A stretch of 64,000 nucleotides of DNA from the NCBI RefSeq assembly GCF_010468615.1, contig NZ_WUEH01000002.1, positions 124,001 to 188,000 on the forward strand. Reading direction: 5' to 3'. Positions within the stretch are counted from its first letter, which is position 1. Each line of letters starts with the position of its first letter. The DNA comes from Pseudodesulfovibrio sp. JC047. Lineage in GTDB: Bacteria; Desulfobacterota; Desulfovibrionia; Desulfovibrionales; Desulfovibrionaceae. The notes under the pieces are model-generated. The model saw only the letters and a list, made by a program, of their open reading frames with translations. It was not told where the DNA came from and did no database searches. Positions 18,586-26,913 of this stretch are shown here, in pieces. The translations under genes were made by a program, and so were the position numbers.

Positions 18586-18754
18586 GGACCCAGAAAGGGG
18601 TCCATGACATAGCCAAATTACCGCAACGGAGGGTACAGTCCGTTAAACCACGATTCACCATATATCAGCGAAACGAGTCGCGACCATACACAAATTAGTG
18701 TGCGCATTACGCCCCAAATGGGGATGGCCTGGATAGGCAAAGCGCACTTTTTTT
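18586..18754 (+). ncRNA. Candidate structured RNA or 3' untranslated element ending in a terminator
   Basis: After the split Rad50 operon lies a run of hairpins: GGACCC/GGGTCC (18586-18603), AACGGA/TCCGTT (18625-18644) and GCGA/TCGC (18668-18681). These are followed by a three-way junction in which GTGCGC (18700) pairs with GCGCAC (18742) around two small hairpins, CCCC/GGGG and GCCT/AGGC. Seven T residues follow at once. The terminal junction plus T tract is an elaborate terminator, or the end of a small RNA. No convincing promoter was found, so it may be processed from the operon transcript. Confidence 0.4.
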
Positions 18755-18762
18755 GCGCCCTC

Positions 18763-19460
18763 CACCAGCCCTGCCAGCGGTCACCTTCGGTGCGACCAGG
18801 ACGCTGTCCTGGACCTGCCAAAGGCCCCTTTGAAAAGGGGCCTCTGGACTCTCCGAAACTTTTTATTGCTCGCTTCGCTCGAGGCTGTCGGCAGCCTAAA
18901 TTCGAGCGAAATTGAAAAAAGATGAGTAAAAATGCCTTCGGCGACCAAAGAACCCTTTGAAAAGGGTTCTCTGGACTCTCCGAAACTTTTTATCGCTCGC
19001 TTCGCTCGAGGCTGTCGGTAGCCTCAGTTCGAGCGGCTCTTGGAAAGACGTTATAAAAAATTGCATTTTTTACAGACTCTTTTGAAAGATTTTAAAAAGT
19101 ACATTTTCTGCAAAGGTTCTTAATTCTATAATTTTCCCTTCTTCTCTCTTACTTCTTTACCCATCCCCTCCTTCTTCAATCCCACTCAATCGATAACGGA
19201 TGCCCTCGCCGAAGGCGCGCCAAAAAGTTCTGGAGGGGAGTCCAGAGGGGAACCTCTTCCAAGAGGTTCCCCTCTGGCCGCCGGAGGCATCCCTCATCCC
19301 ATACCCCACACGACAGCCGTGCCCTTACGCGAACACGCACACCTGCCGAAGGCACACAAAAAGTTTAGGAAAAAAGAGAGATAGGGGGTCTGGGGGAAAG
19401 GGAGAGAAAACCCCTTTTCAAAGGGTTTTTCTCTCCCTTTCCCCCAGCCGCCGGAGGCAA
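18763..19460 (+). repeat. Long composite hairpin-rich repeat, copy 1
   Basis: A non-coding composite of modules: an ACCAGCCCT... GGACGCTGTCC module; two tandem modules with GGCCCCTTT/AAAGG-type hairpins followed by CTCTGGACTCTCCGAAACTT and a GCTCGCTTCGCTCGAGGC hairpin (about 18820-18906 and 18949-19035); an AT-rich spacer; a module at 19203-19292 with the AGAGGGGAACCTCTT hairpin; and one at 19345-19460 with a long GGGAAAGGGAGAGAAAACCC hairpin. The same modules recur in reverse order and orientation at 60030-60510. It fills the space between convergent genes. No coding potential is evident. Confidence 0.85.
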
Positions 19461-19467
19461 TTCTTAC

Positions 19468-20847
19468 TTACTTATTCAATCCTGGTGTGCGAATGAACAT
19501 GCCGGGCTTGATTCCGGGATAGTCACATTGCAGGACATGTTTTTGACCGGGATGGGAGACATCGAGCCGTTCGCCGAGATCATTTTCCACACTAAATTCG
19601 GTGGATGACAAACGTGGCCGAACCATGCCGGGAATCAATAATTCCATATCGTTGGAAGTTGTCCAACGGGATTTGGTCTGAATACACCACTTGCCGTCCG
19701 CAAGGGGTTCAAGCACCCGGGCCAAAACCGAATGTTTTTCACCGGGGGCAGGCGGTTCGGCAATAACGCCACGAGCCTGGGGATCAAAAAAACCTGTGGT
19801 CAGAGGCCGGGTGGCCGCATTGACCAATTCAAACAAATATTTTTCTGCCTGAAATTGATTGAGCGCAACGTCATTCAACCCGGTCCGATAGGCATCCACC
19901 ACCTGAGCAAGATAGGCGGAACTCTTGGTCCGACCTTCCAGCTTGATTGACGCAACCTTCATGCGGGCGAACCATTCGAGATAATGCAGCAAACAGAGAT
20001 CTTCCGCCGCAAAAAACTTTGTCCACCGCTCGGTATCCAGAGCGATCGAAACCGCTGGATCAGCCACGGCATCAGCATCGGCTGCCGTGTCGAAAACGAA
20101 ATCATCAGACGGCGTATCAAAGGTAAAATCATCACACGGGGACGGTCCTTCTTCCCGAATCTCCCACAGATTCTCGCCGGGACGGGTCCGCTCCTCGAAT
20201 GTCACGGACGTGGGCCGATATTCATAGCGGCACGGATGGGAACATTCACCCAAATTACCGGGACGATCGTTCAAAAGCGCGGACATGTAACAGCGACCGG
20301 AAACAGCCATGCACATGGACCCGTGAACAAACACCTCCAGCTCCATGTTCGGCATCTGTTTACGCACGACTTCGAGCATCTCGGTCAACTCGGCAGAACG
20401 CAATTCACGCGCCACATTGACCCGTTTGGCACCATTTTCACGCCAGAAGCGCACGGATTCCGAATTGGATGTATTGGCCTGCGTGGACACATGGACGGGT
20501 ATCTCGGGCAGTTCTCGGCGTAACAATCGAATCACGCCGGGGTCGGCCGCGATCACGCCGTCGGGCTTGAGTTCACCCAGGGTTTCGATCTGCTCGCGAA
20601 CCTGCGCCATCATGGATTCACGCGGATAGACGTTGAGGGTATAATAGGCCTTGACCCCCGCCTCTTTGGCCTTGGCCAGACCAAGAGCGAGGCTGTCCTT
20701 GTCAAAACCTCCGGCTCCCGCTCGCAGATTCAGGCCATCGCCGCCAAGATAGACGGCATCCGCACCATATAAAATGGCGGTCTCCAACTTTTCCATGTCA
20801 CCCGCTGGTGCGAGTAACTCCGGTATATATGTACGAGTCTCTGACAT
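19468..20847 (-). CDS. Peptidase U32 family protein (RlhA/TrhP-like RNA hydroxylation factor)
   Basis: A 459-residue U32-family protein. The N-terminus has E-L-L-A-P-A-G-D-M-E-K-L, then G-A-D-A-V-Y-L-G-G. The family signature lies at about 170-200 (C-M-A-V-S-G-R-C-Y-M-S, then G-E-C-S-H-P-C-R), whose Cys residues match the iron-sulfur ligands of RlhA/TrhP-type proteins. Those relatives take part in 5-hydroxylation of rRNA cytidine or tRNA uridine from prephenate-derived chemistry; protease activity is doubtful for the family. Which RNA is modified here is not clear. The ATG at 20847 is preferred over a GTG three codons upstream. The gene is followed by the composite repeat. Confidence 0.9.
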   Translation of the reverse strand: MSETRTYIPELLAPAGDMEKLETAILYGADAVYLGGDGLNLRAGAGGFDKDSLALGLAKAKEAGVKAYYTLNVYPRESMMAQVREQIETLGELKPDGVIAADPGVIRLLRRELPEIPVHVSTQANTSNSESVRFWRENGAKRVNVARELRSAELTEMLEVVRKQMPNMELEVFVHGSMCMAVSGRCYMSALLNDRPGNLGECSHPCRYEYRPTSVTFEERTRPGENLWEIREEGPSPCDDFTFDTPSDDFVFDTAADADAVADPAVSIALDTERWTKFFAAEDLCLLHYLEWFARMKVASIKLEGRTKSSAYLAQVVDAYRTGLNDVALNQFQAEKYLFELVNAATRPLTTGFFDPQARGVIAEPPAPGEKHSVLARVLEPLADGKWCIQTKSRWTTSNDMELLIPGMVRPRLSSTEFSVENDLGERLDVSHPGQKHVLQCDYPGIKPGMFIRTPGLNK

Positions 20848-20998
20848 GGGCGCCACGCTACATGAAACAGCATCGGTTCGCCAGCGGGAAATACGCCCTG
20901 TTCAGCCATTTCCCCGCCTTTTTGCAGGCTTTGACCGACAAATGACGTTGCGAAAAAATTTCACTGAAAAAGGTTTGTGTCCTCAAATGACCGTGGAC

Positions 20999-21034
20999 AC
21001 AAAAACACCCGCACCGACGAATCGATGCGGGTGA
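20999..21034 (-). terminator. Terminator after PaaK-like gene
   Basis: On the minus strand CACCCGCA and TGCGGGTG pair around a 12-base loop and are followed by five T residues, 23 bases after the ligase stop codon. Confidence 0.8.
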
Positions 21035-21056
21035 GTCATGAACGAGAGAAACGCGG

Positions 21057-22322
21057 TTAGTCCCAGGTGCGCTTGTCTTCGATGGGTCGGATCTGCGGAG
21101 GCAGCGTCCCAGGAGCAAGCACCTTGAGAATCGGGCGCAGTTTGATTTTTTCACGGAACAGGTGCAACAGCTCGTCTTCCTGATTGAACTGTCCTGCTTC
21201 GATGGACAAAATCATTTCATCGATGCCACCGGGGTTGGTGACTTCGATCTGCCAACGCTTGACCTCTTCGAAACGTGCCATGACCTGTTCGACCTGGTGC
21301 GGGTAGACAAACATGCCCTTGATACGGGCGGTGGTGTCCACGCGGCCGACAATGCCACCAAGACGGGGGCTGGTCCGGCCACAGGCGCAAGGAGAACGAT
21401 CCAGATAGCCGAGATCGCCAGTAGCGAGTCGGATGAGCGGATACGTCCGATTGAACGCGGTGACAACGATTTCGCCGACTTCGCCGTCCTTGAGCGGGAT
21501 ACCCGTGTCAGGATGGCAAATTTCGACAAAGGCGCGGTTGGACAGATGCAGTCCGTTTTTGTGGAAGCATTCGTATCCGATACAACCAACGTCAGCCGTG
21601 CCGTAGCCCTGACGCATGATGCAGTCGAATTTCTTTTCCAACGTGGAGCGCATCTTTTCAGAGAATTTTTCGCCAGTGACAAAAGCGACTTCGAGGAACA
21701 GGTCCTTCCGCAGGGACAGACCCATTTCTTCAGCTTTCTGAGCCAAATGCATCAGATAGCTGGGAGTCCCGACATAGCCGGTCACGCGCAACTTCTGCAT
21801 GATTTCGATCTGCGAATTGGTATTACCGGGTCCGGCGGGGACAACGGCGCAGGAAAGATTGCGAAGGGGTTCTTCGAACATCAGCCCGGCGGGAGCGAGA
21901 TGGTAATTGAAGGTGATCTGGGACAGGTCACCGGAACGGAATCCGGCGGCGTAGAAGCCTTCGGTCCATCCCCAGTAGTCTTCGGAACGGTCTTCCGGAT
22001 CAAAGATCGGTCCCGGCGACAGGAAAACACGCTGCAATTCGCCCAAATCCTTGGTCAGCAACCCGCCAAGACGGGGTCCCATGGACTGAAGAAAGATGAG
22101 TTCTTTTTTCTTGATAATAGGGATATGCTTGATGTCATTGAGTACGCGGAACTTGTCCACATTGAACTGAGCACGATCAAAACGCTTCTTGACGTCCTCG
22201 GAATACCTGTAGGCATACGAGAGCAGTTCCTTGAGCTGCAACTGGTAATATTGCCTGCGTTCCGATTCGTCCAGTACCTCCCGACGAGAATAAATTCCCT
22301 CGGTGCGATCCTTTCTTGTCAT
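21057..22322 (-). CDS. Phenylacetate-CoA ligase (PaaK) family protein
   Basis: A 421-residue adenylate-forming enzyme of the PaaK group. Visible stretches include G-Y-V-G-T-P-S-Y-L (about 183-191), a R-Q-G-Y-G-T-A-D-V-G motif (about 242-251) in the adenylate-binding core, and R-L-A-T-G-D-L-G-Y-L-D near the hinge. Such enzymes activate aryl acids, with ATP, to aryl-CoA thioesters; in anaerobes the family also has members of unknown substrate. A four-Cys-like C-A-C-G segment follows the hinge. The ATG at 22322 has AAGGAG upstream. It stands alone with its own terminator. The substrate cannot be told from the sequence. Confidence 0.88.
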   Translation of the reverse strand: MTRKDRTEGIYSRREVLDESERRQYYQLQLKELLSYAYRYSEDVKKRFDRAQFNVDKFRVLNDIKHIPIIKKKELIFLQSMGPRLGGLLTKDLGELQRVFLSPGPIFDPEDRSEDYWGWTEGFYAAGFRSGDLSQITFNYHLAPAGLMFEEPLRNLSCAVVPAGPGNTNSQIEIMQKLRVTGYVGTPSYLMHLAQKAEEMGLSLRKDLFLEVAFVTGEKFSEKMRSTLEKKFDCIMRQGYGTADVGCIGYECFHKNGLHLSNRAFVEICHPDTGIPLKDGEVGEIVVTAFNRTYPLIRLATGDLGYLDRSPCACGRTSPRLGGIVGRVDTTARIKGMFVYPHQVEQVMARFEEVKRWQIEVTNPGGIDEMILSIEAGQFNQEDELLHLFREKIKLRPILKVLAPGTLPPQIRPIEDKRTWD

Positions 22323-22523
22323 ATGTATACTCCTTTGACTGGATGATTTCCCATTTTCAACAGGGAGCGGGACTATACCATGTCAAATATATTTTGCAAG
22401 AAATATTTTTTTTTGATAGCGATCTCAAGGGGTTACAAAAAACCTCAAAAATAAACGAAATCTTTTTCGAAATAAACTTGACAGAATAAAACCAAATAGA
22501 TAGACATACCCTCCTTGGAACGC

Positions 22524-22599
22524 GGGTCGTTAACTCAGTTGGTAGAGTATCTGCCTTTTAAGCAGAGAGTCACTGGTTCGAGCCCAGTACGACCCACCA
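22524..22599 (+). tRNA. tRNA-Lys (anticodon TTT)
   Basis: A 76-base cloverleaf: acceptor GGGTCGT pairs with ACGACCC, anticodon loop CTTTTAA gives TTT, T-arm loop TTCGAGC, and an encoded CCA end. Confidence 0.97.
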
Positions 22600-22603
22600 T
22601 CGC

Positions 22604-22679
22604 GTCCCCATCGTCTAGTGGCCTAGGACTCCGGCCTCTCACGCCGGCAACACCGGTTCAAACCCGGTTGGGGACGCCA
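22604..22679 (+). tRNA. tRNA-Glu (anticodon CTC)
   Basis: A 76-base cloverleaf: acceptor GTCCCCA pairs with TGGGGAC, anticodon stem CCGGC/GCCGG with loop CTCTCAC gives CTC, T-arm TTCAAAC and encoded CCA. Four bases separate it from tRNA-Lys, so they share a transcript. It borders an accessory region, a usual integration target. Confidence 0.97.
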
Positions 22680-22689
22680 CTAGAAGAAT

Positions 22690-22723
22690 AACGGGCTTCA
22701 TCTTTCGATGAAGCCCGTTTTTT
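22690..22723 (+). terminator. Terminator after tRNA-Lys/tRNA-Glu
   Basis: AACGGGCTTCATC and GATGAAGCCCGTT form a 13-base stem with a TTTC loop, followed by T residues. Confidence 0.9.
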
Positions 22724-22792
22724 GTTGTGTGAAAATTCGTGTAAATTGGATTCTGAAATCCTCGGAGATTGGTGTTTTGAAGACTATAACTT

Positions 22793-23572
22793 TTAGCACT
22801 CATCATCACCGTCTAAAAATTCCACATACGCAATGTCGCTATTAGGGACGGCGCAGTCTTTTCCGTCATAATCACAAACGGAAGCACCACTGACAGGTAG
22901 ATCATTCGAATATGTGTATGCGTAGTAAAGCGCAGCTTCAATGGTCCCTTGGTTTACTGCTGAATCCTCTGAGAACTTCACCACACAGGGGGTGAGGGCT
23001 TCTGAGACTTCATCGTATATTTCGTCGCCGAATTCGCGAGCATAGCCATCACATATGTCCACTATAATTTCAGGGAGTTCTAGATAATCGTGTAGAAACA
23101 AATCCTTAGCACGACAGGCAATTTCCCGAACTAACATTCCATATGGGCCAGAATGATCAGAATCGTCGAACTTGATATTGTATTTGTCATCATCAACACC
23201 ATTCTCGCGCATATCTTTAAGATTTTGGTAATCTTTGGTTCCCTCAAAGATTAAAAACAACGTTTCCCATATTAAATCTAGGGCTTCGCTCAGTGGCAAT
23301 ATCCCGTCTGAAAAGTCATTGCTTTCAAAGGTTCTAGTAAGATGAAACCAGCATACCGACTCGGTTTCACCAGGCTCTCCGAATTTTTCTACAGCGTAGT
23401 CATAGAGGTATTCTTCGGGTGCTACATCTGGCGAATTTTCAAAATCAGAATAGATAGCTTCTATGTCGATTGATTGCAGAATATTAATTAAGTCAGCCTG
23501 CTCGCAATCGAAGCACTCGCTTAAACTTTCAATTGTAGACTCGCCGTCTTCGCAATCCAAAACAAATCCCAT
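22793..23572 (-). CDS. Acidic hypothetical protein next to RhuM
   Basis: A 259-residue soluble protein very rich in Asp and Glu, with about nine Cys and no signal peptide or membrane segment. I recognise no family. Base composition is visibly more AT-rich than in the core genes. It lies 13 bases downstream of the RhuM gene on the same strand, so the two form an operon in the island next to tRNA-Glu. The acidity would suit a DNA-mimic or inhibitor-like protein, but that is speculation. Confidence 0.8.
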   Translation of the reverse strand: MGFVLDCEDGESTIESLSECFDCEQADLINILQSIDIEAIYSDFENSPDVAPEEYLYDYAVEKFGEPGETESVCWFHLTRTFESNDFSDGILPLSEALDLIWETLFLIFEGTKDYQNLKDMRENGVDDDKYNIKFDDSDHSGPYGMLVREIACRAKDLFLHDYLELPEIIVDICDGYAREFGDEIYDEVSEALTPCVVKFSEDSAVNQGTIEAALYYAYTYSNDLPVSGASVCDYDGKDCAVPNSDIAYVEFLDGDDEC

Positions 23573-23585
23573 TTCGCCTCCCTAA

Positions 23586-24608
23586 TTAGAACTTTTTCTG
23601 CTCGATCCCTTTTAGCAACTCCTCAAAATCGCGCTCGGCTTCGATCTCCGCTTCTTCCAACTCCCGCCGCCTACGGGCGTCATCAAACGCCTTGTATTCA
23701 CCATAGGCATAATTCTGAGCCTGTTTGTGGGAGACTGTACCCGCGTTGTTCAACACTTCCCACTCGTTGAAATCGATAAAGCGGTCGGCTATCTCAACCC
23801 ATTCCTGCATGGTGATGCGTTGCCGCTTCTCGGCACGGGTCTCGGCATGGTCGAGGAACATGTTCACGAGTCGGTCCAACGTGGAAAGTTCATCCTGTTG
23901 GAGGTAGTTCTTGGAAGTCACGACATCGCCCTTGCGGACCACATCTCCTTTGAAGTTGGTCAATCCCATGTTGGGCAAGGCGGCATGGGCGCGTCCAACC
24001 ACGATTTCAGCGGCGGTTTTGCCGGTGATGGCGAACAGCATTTTGTTTTGGATAGTTTTGAAAAACGTCTGGGCGGTTTCCGACTTGCTGTCATAGTCAG
24101 AGCTGGTCTGTGAAAAGAGGTCTCTCACCTTTTGGTAGAATCGCTTCTCCGAGGCCCGGATTGTCCGGATGCGTTCAAGGAGTTCGTCGAAGTAGTCCCA
24201 ACCACCGGGGTTCATCAACCGCTCGTCGTCCATGGTAAAGCCCTTGACCATGTATTCCCGCAACCGTTCGGTTGCCCATCGACGGAATTGGACGCCCACA
24301 GACGAGCGGACACGGTAGCCTACGGCGATAATCGCATCCAGGCTGTAAAACCGGGTATTGTATTTTTTCCCATCACTTGCAGTTATTAAGTAATCCTTAA
24401 TAACTGCCTTTTCATCCAACTCGCCTTCCTCAAAAATATGTTTCAAATGCTGATTGATGTTTGATACTGAAACTTGAAAAAGCTCAGCCATAAGCTTCTG
24501 GCTGAGCCAGGCTGTTTCATCCAAGAAACGGACCTCAACTCGGATGTTTCCATCAGGGGCCGGGAATATGTCTATCTGGGACTGCGGGGCTGGCATGTTG
24601 TCGCTCAT
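23586..24608 (-). CDS. RhuM family protein
   Basis: A 340-residue protein of the RhuM (virulence-associated) family. The N-terminal winged-helix-like part reads E-V-R-F-L-D-E-T-A-W-L-S-Q, then S-V-S-N-I-N-Q-H-L-K and Y-S-L-D-A-I-I-A-V-G-Y-R-V-R-S, all diagnostic. The C-terminal third is helical and charged and ends in an E/R-rich segment. RhuM proteins are widespread on mobile and defence islands; their biochemical activity is poorly defined. The ATG at 24608 follows AAAAGGA. The acidic orphan gene is downstream in the same operon. Confidence 0.9.
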   Translation of the reverse strand: MSDNMPAPQSQIDIFPAPDGNIRVEVRFLDETAWLSQKLMAELFQVSVSNINQHLKHIFEEGELDEKAVIKDYLITASDGKKYNTRFYSLDAIIAVGYRVRSSVGVQFRRWATERLREYMVKGFTMDDERLMNPGGWDYFDELLERIRTIRASEKRFYQKVRDLFSQTSSDYDSKSETAQTFFKTIQNKMLFAITGKTAAEIVVGRAHAALPNMGLTNFKGDVVRKGDVVTSKNYLQQDELSTLDRLVNMFLDHAETRAEKRQRITMQEWVEIADRFIDFNEWEVLNNAGTVSHKQAQNYAYGEYKAFDDARRRRELEEAEIEAERDFEELLKGIEQKKF

Positions 24609-24722
24609 TAGATATCCTTTTCAAGGTTGGTTGCGCGATCATAATACAGGCCGCTCTTCACAACAAGTCCGCACGGACAAAAGAAAACCCCGAGGCGTCA
24701 ATCTCCGAGGATTTATTTCAAA

Positions 24723-24885
24723 TTAGCCAAACACATCTTCCACAACATTCTTGATCCCCCCTAACCGATGCAGGTACAGCTCTGTTGTCATCAAATTCTT
24801 CTGCCGCAAGATGGCCTGAATGATGGAGATGTCCACTCCTTCCTGAGCCTGTATCCAGGCCGACAAAGCCGGGGGAATTCTCAGT
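24723..24885 (-). pseudogene. Remnant of a tyrosine recombinase (integrase) C-terminus
   Basis: Translated on the minus strand in the frame ending at the TAA (24725-24723), this stretch gives A-Q-E-G-V-D-I-S-I-I-Q-A-I-L-R-Q-K, then T-T-E-L-Y-L-H-R-L-G, then V-V-E-D-V-F-G. This is the typical C-terminal end of phage-type integrases, including the catalytic Tyr in L-Y-L-H. Everything upstream (the catalytic Arg boxes and N-terminus) is missing; the fragment abuts the hipBA promoter region. It is a scar of a former integration event beside tRNA-Glu. It is too short and in a different frame to appear as an ordinary gene. Confidence 0.78.
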
Positions 24886-24976
24886 CCGTTTCAAATAAGC
24901 ACACGGTTTCCCTGCAACAAATCCTCTGTTTGCACGAATCTGAAAACTAAAGTATAGTTTCGTCAAAACCATTTAA

Positions 24977-24994
24977 ACGAAATTATAATTTCGT
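24977..24994. promoter_or_regulatory. Operator palindrome of the hipBA operon
   Basis: ACGAAATTATAATTTCGT is a perfect 18-base palindrome ending 13 bases before the hipB start. A further TTTCGT half-site lies at 24958-24963 and an ACGAAA pattern overlaps the palindrome. HipB-type antitoxins repress their own operon through such repeats, so this is the likely autoregulatory site. Confidence 0.75.
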
Positions 24995-25007
24995 CTTGGA
25001 GATGTGT

Positions 25008-25355
25008 ATGGGGAAAATATCCAAAGCGGCGAAGGCACTTTCCCCTTCTGCCCTGACCGCACTGGGACAGCTCGGGACCAATATCCGGGAAGCCAGAACC
25101 CGACGAGGCATGACACAGGTTGAGCTTGCCACGCGGGCCTCCACCAATCATGTCACCCTGAAAAAACTGGAACAGGGGCAACCTTCTGTCGGCTTGGGCG
25201 TGCTGGTCCAGGTGCTGGACATCCTGGGGCTGGTGAATGATCTGCCACTCCTGGCCAATCCAGACACGGACTCGGTCGGAAAATCGCTGCAAGACCTCAA
25301 AAGACCGCAGCGGGTCCGGTCCTCATCAAAGAAACAGGATGCACTTGATTTCTAG
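25008..25355 (+). CDS. HipB-like antitoxin (XRE-type DNA-binding protein)
   Basis: A 115-residue protein with a Cro/CI-type helix-turn-helix at about 27-80 (I-R-E-A-R-T-R-R-G-M-T-Q-V-E-L-A, then V-T-L-K-K-L-E-Q-G). A basic, flexible C-terminal tail follows. It precedes the HipA gene by eight bases, the usual antitoxin-toxin order. It is expected to neutralise HipA and repress the operon. The ATG at 25008 has GGAG upstream; a TTG four codons earlier (24996) is the alternative and would fall at the end of the operator. Confidence 0.88.
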   Translation: MGKISKAAKALSPSALTALGQLGTNIREARTRRGMTQVELATRASTNHVTLKKLEQGQPSVGLGVLVQVLDILGLVNDLPLLANPDTDSVGKSLQDLKRPQRVRSSSKKQDALDF

Positions 25356-25363
25356 GAGGCACC

Positions 25364-26614
25364 ATGTCCACGGATACAACATATGTCTATATCCACCTCG
25401 GCACCGCTTTTGTCCCGGCAGGCCTGCTCTCCATGCACCAGACAGGCAAAGACGTTGTTTCTTCTTTTGCCTATGGTCGCCGATACCTTGCTCGCAAAGA
25501 TGCCGCCCCGATCGACCCGCTTCAATTGCCGCTTGGCCAGAATGAATATCACGCCAAGGGTCTATTTCGAGCGTTTCATGATGCCAGCCCGGATGGTTGG
25601 GGAAGGCACCTGCTGGACCGTGCCGCTGAAAGCGAAGGGGTGGTGCCCTCCGAGTTCGACTATCTGACAGTCCTCAATCAGCAGGACCGTATCGGTGCGC
25701 TCGCCTTTGGCCCGGACCTCAATGGACCCCGGCCATCAACACCTTCATGGCGACCACAGACACTTCACGGAGAGCAGCTCGATCTCGAACGAATGCTGCA
25801 AAATGTCGATACCGTCCTCAACCATGAAGCCCTGCCGCCCGACCAACGGCGGTTCCTGATACGCGGTTCGTCCGTTGGTGGTGCGCAACCAAAGGCTACC
25901 ATCGAATACGAAGGACGCCACTGGATTGCCAAGTTTTCACGAGAGTTTGAACACTGGCCCACGTGCCGAATCGAACTGGCCGCCCGGAACTTGGCGGCCC
26001 GGTGCGGCATCAGGGTTCCGACGTGCAAAATGATAGAAGTCGGCGGTCGGGATATTTTTCTGACGGAACGGTTTGACCGGGGCATATCCTCTGCCGACCG
26101 CATCCACTTTCTTTCGTCCATGACGCTCATCGGCTCCGACAGCATGACCCTCGGGACCTATGGTGACATCGCCCTGGCTCTCCGACGCTTCGGCATGGCC
26201 GATCATCTCAAGGACGACCTTCACGAACTCTTTCGTCGCATGGTCTTCAACATCCTGTGCAACAACTGGGACGATCATCTCAAGAATCACGGATTTCTCT
26301 ATGATATCCCCAGCGGCAAATGGCGACTTTCTCCCGCATACGACATCGTGCCGCAGCCCCAGCGGGACGGCAACGACGCAAGCCGCCTCACCCTCGGCAT
26401 CGGCAAACACGGTCGAGTCGCCACACTCGAAAACGCCCTGTCACGATCTCAAGATTTTGCTCTCGACCGCGATGACGCCCGTCAAATGGCTCATCAACTC
26501 CAGACAACCGTTCGTCAAAACTGGAAAGAGGCCAACAAGGAGGCAGGCGTTTCGACAGACAAGCTCCGCCTCCTTGAAGAAGCGTACCGAGTTGCGCTTC
26601 AAGGCGAAAAATAA
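25364..26614 (+). CDS. HipA-family Ser/Thr kinase toxin
   Basis: A 416-residue toxin of type II hipBA systems. The N-subdomain ends in the P-loop-like V-G-G-A-Q-P-K-A (about 171-178). The kinase core has W-I-A-K-F (Lys in the ATP site), N-N-W-D-D-H-L-K-N-H (catalytic loop, about 302-311) and A-Y-D-I-V-P (metal-binding D, about 326-331). HipA kinases phosphorylate translation factors (GltX in Escherichia coli) and cause growth arrest. All catalytic residues look intact. The start has a canonical AGGAGG site. It lies in the island next to the integrase remnant. Confidence 0.92.
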   Translation: MSTDTTYVYIHLGTAFVPAGLLSMHQTGKDVVSSFAYGRRYLARKDAAPIDPLQLPLGQNEYHAKGLFRAFHDASPDGWGRHLLDRAAESEGVVPSEFDYLTVLNQQDRIGALAFGPDLNGPRPSTPSWRPQTLHGEQLDLERMLQNVDTVLNHEALPPDQRRFLIRGSSVGGAQPKATIEYEGRHWIAKFSREFEHWPTCRIELAARNLAARCGIRVPTCKMIEVGGRDIFLTERFDRGISSADRIHFLSSMTLIGSDSMTLGTYGDIALALRRFGMADHLKDDLHELFRRMVFNILCNNWDDHLKNHGFLYDIPSGKWRLSPAYDIVPQPQRDGNDASRLTLGIGKHGRVATLENALSRSQDFALDRDDARQMAHQLQTTVRQNWKEANKEAGVSTDKLRLLEEAYRVALQGEK

Positions 26615-26756
26615 ACACACATTCCCGACACAATTGAGGAACTTATCGAAAGATGAAGTCCCCTTTTCAAATGCGATTTTCCATTTTGTGGAAGATCTCA
26701 ATCCTTCATTGGACGCAACGCCCTCCTGAAACCTGTCAAACGAAAAATGCGGATAT

Positions 26757-26777
26757 TTGACGGTATTTTGCCGTCAA
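26757..26777. promoter_or_regulatory. Palindrome in hipA-RHS gap
   Basis: TTGACGG and CCGTCAA are perfect arms around TATTTTG. It lies 137 bases upstream of the RHS gene in a 299-base gap (26615-26913) that otherwise has no gene that I can support. It may be an operator or a weak hairpin terminator for hipA; T residues are only in the loop. Confidence 0.3.
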
Positions 26778-26913
26778 GTCGCTACACGAGGCCGACATCG
26801 CGCGGCATTTGGCCGACACTGACCGGTTGTGCCCGTTTGCGCTGAAAAACCCGTGATACGCTCTTCGCAAAGACTGACAGGGCCGTGTTGCTCAGTGGCC
26901 CGAAGGAGAAAAC

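Noticed and set aside
18700-19496. Short open frames in the composite repeat
   Set aside because: They follow hairpin and Lys/Arg/Ser-rich repeat sequence, with no ribosome sites or conservation signs.
21162-22346. 394-codon plus-strand open frame
   Set aside because: Antisense to the PaaK-like ligase, which has clear adenylation motifs.
24718-24972. 84-codon minus-strand open frame over the integrase remnant
   Set aside because: The frame with integrase likeness is a different one; this frame has no family signal and runs into the hipBA promoter.
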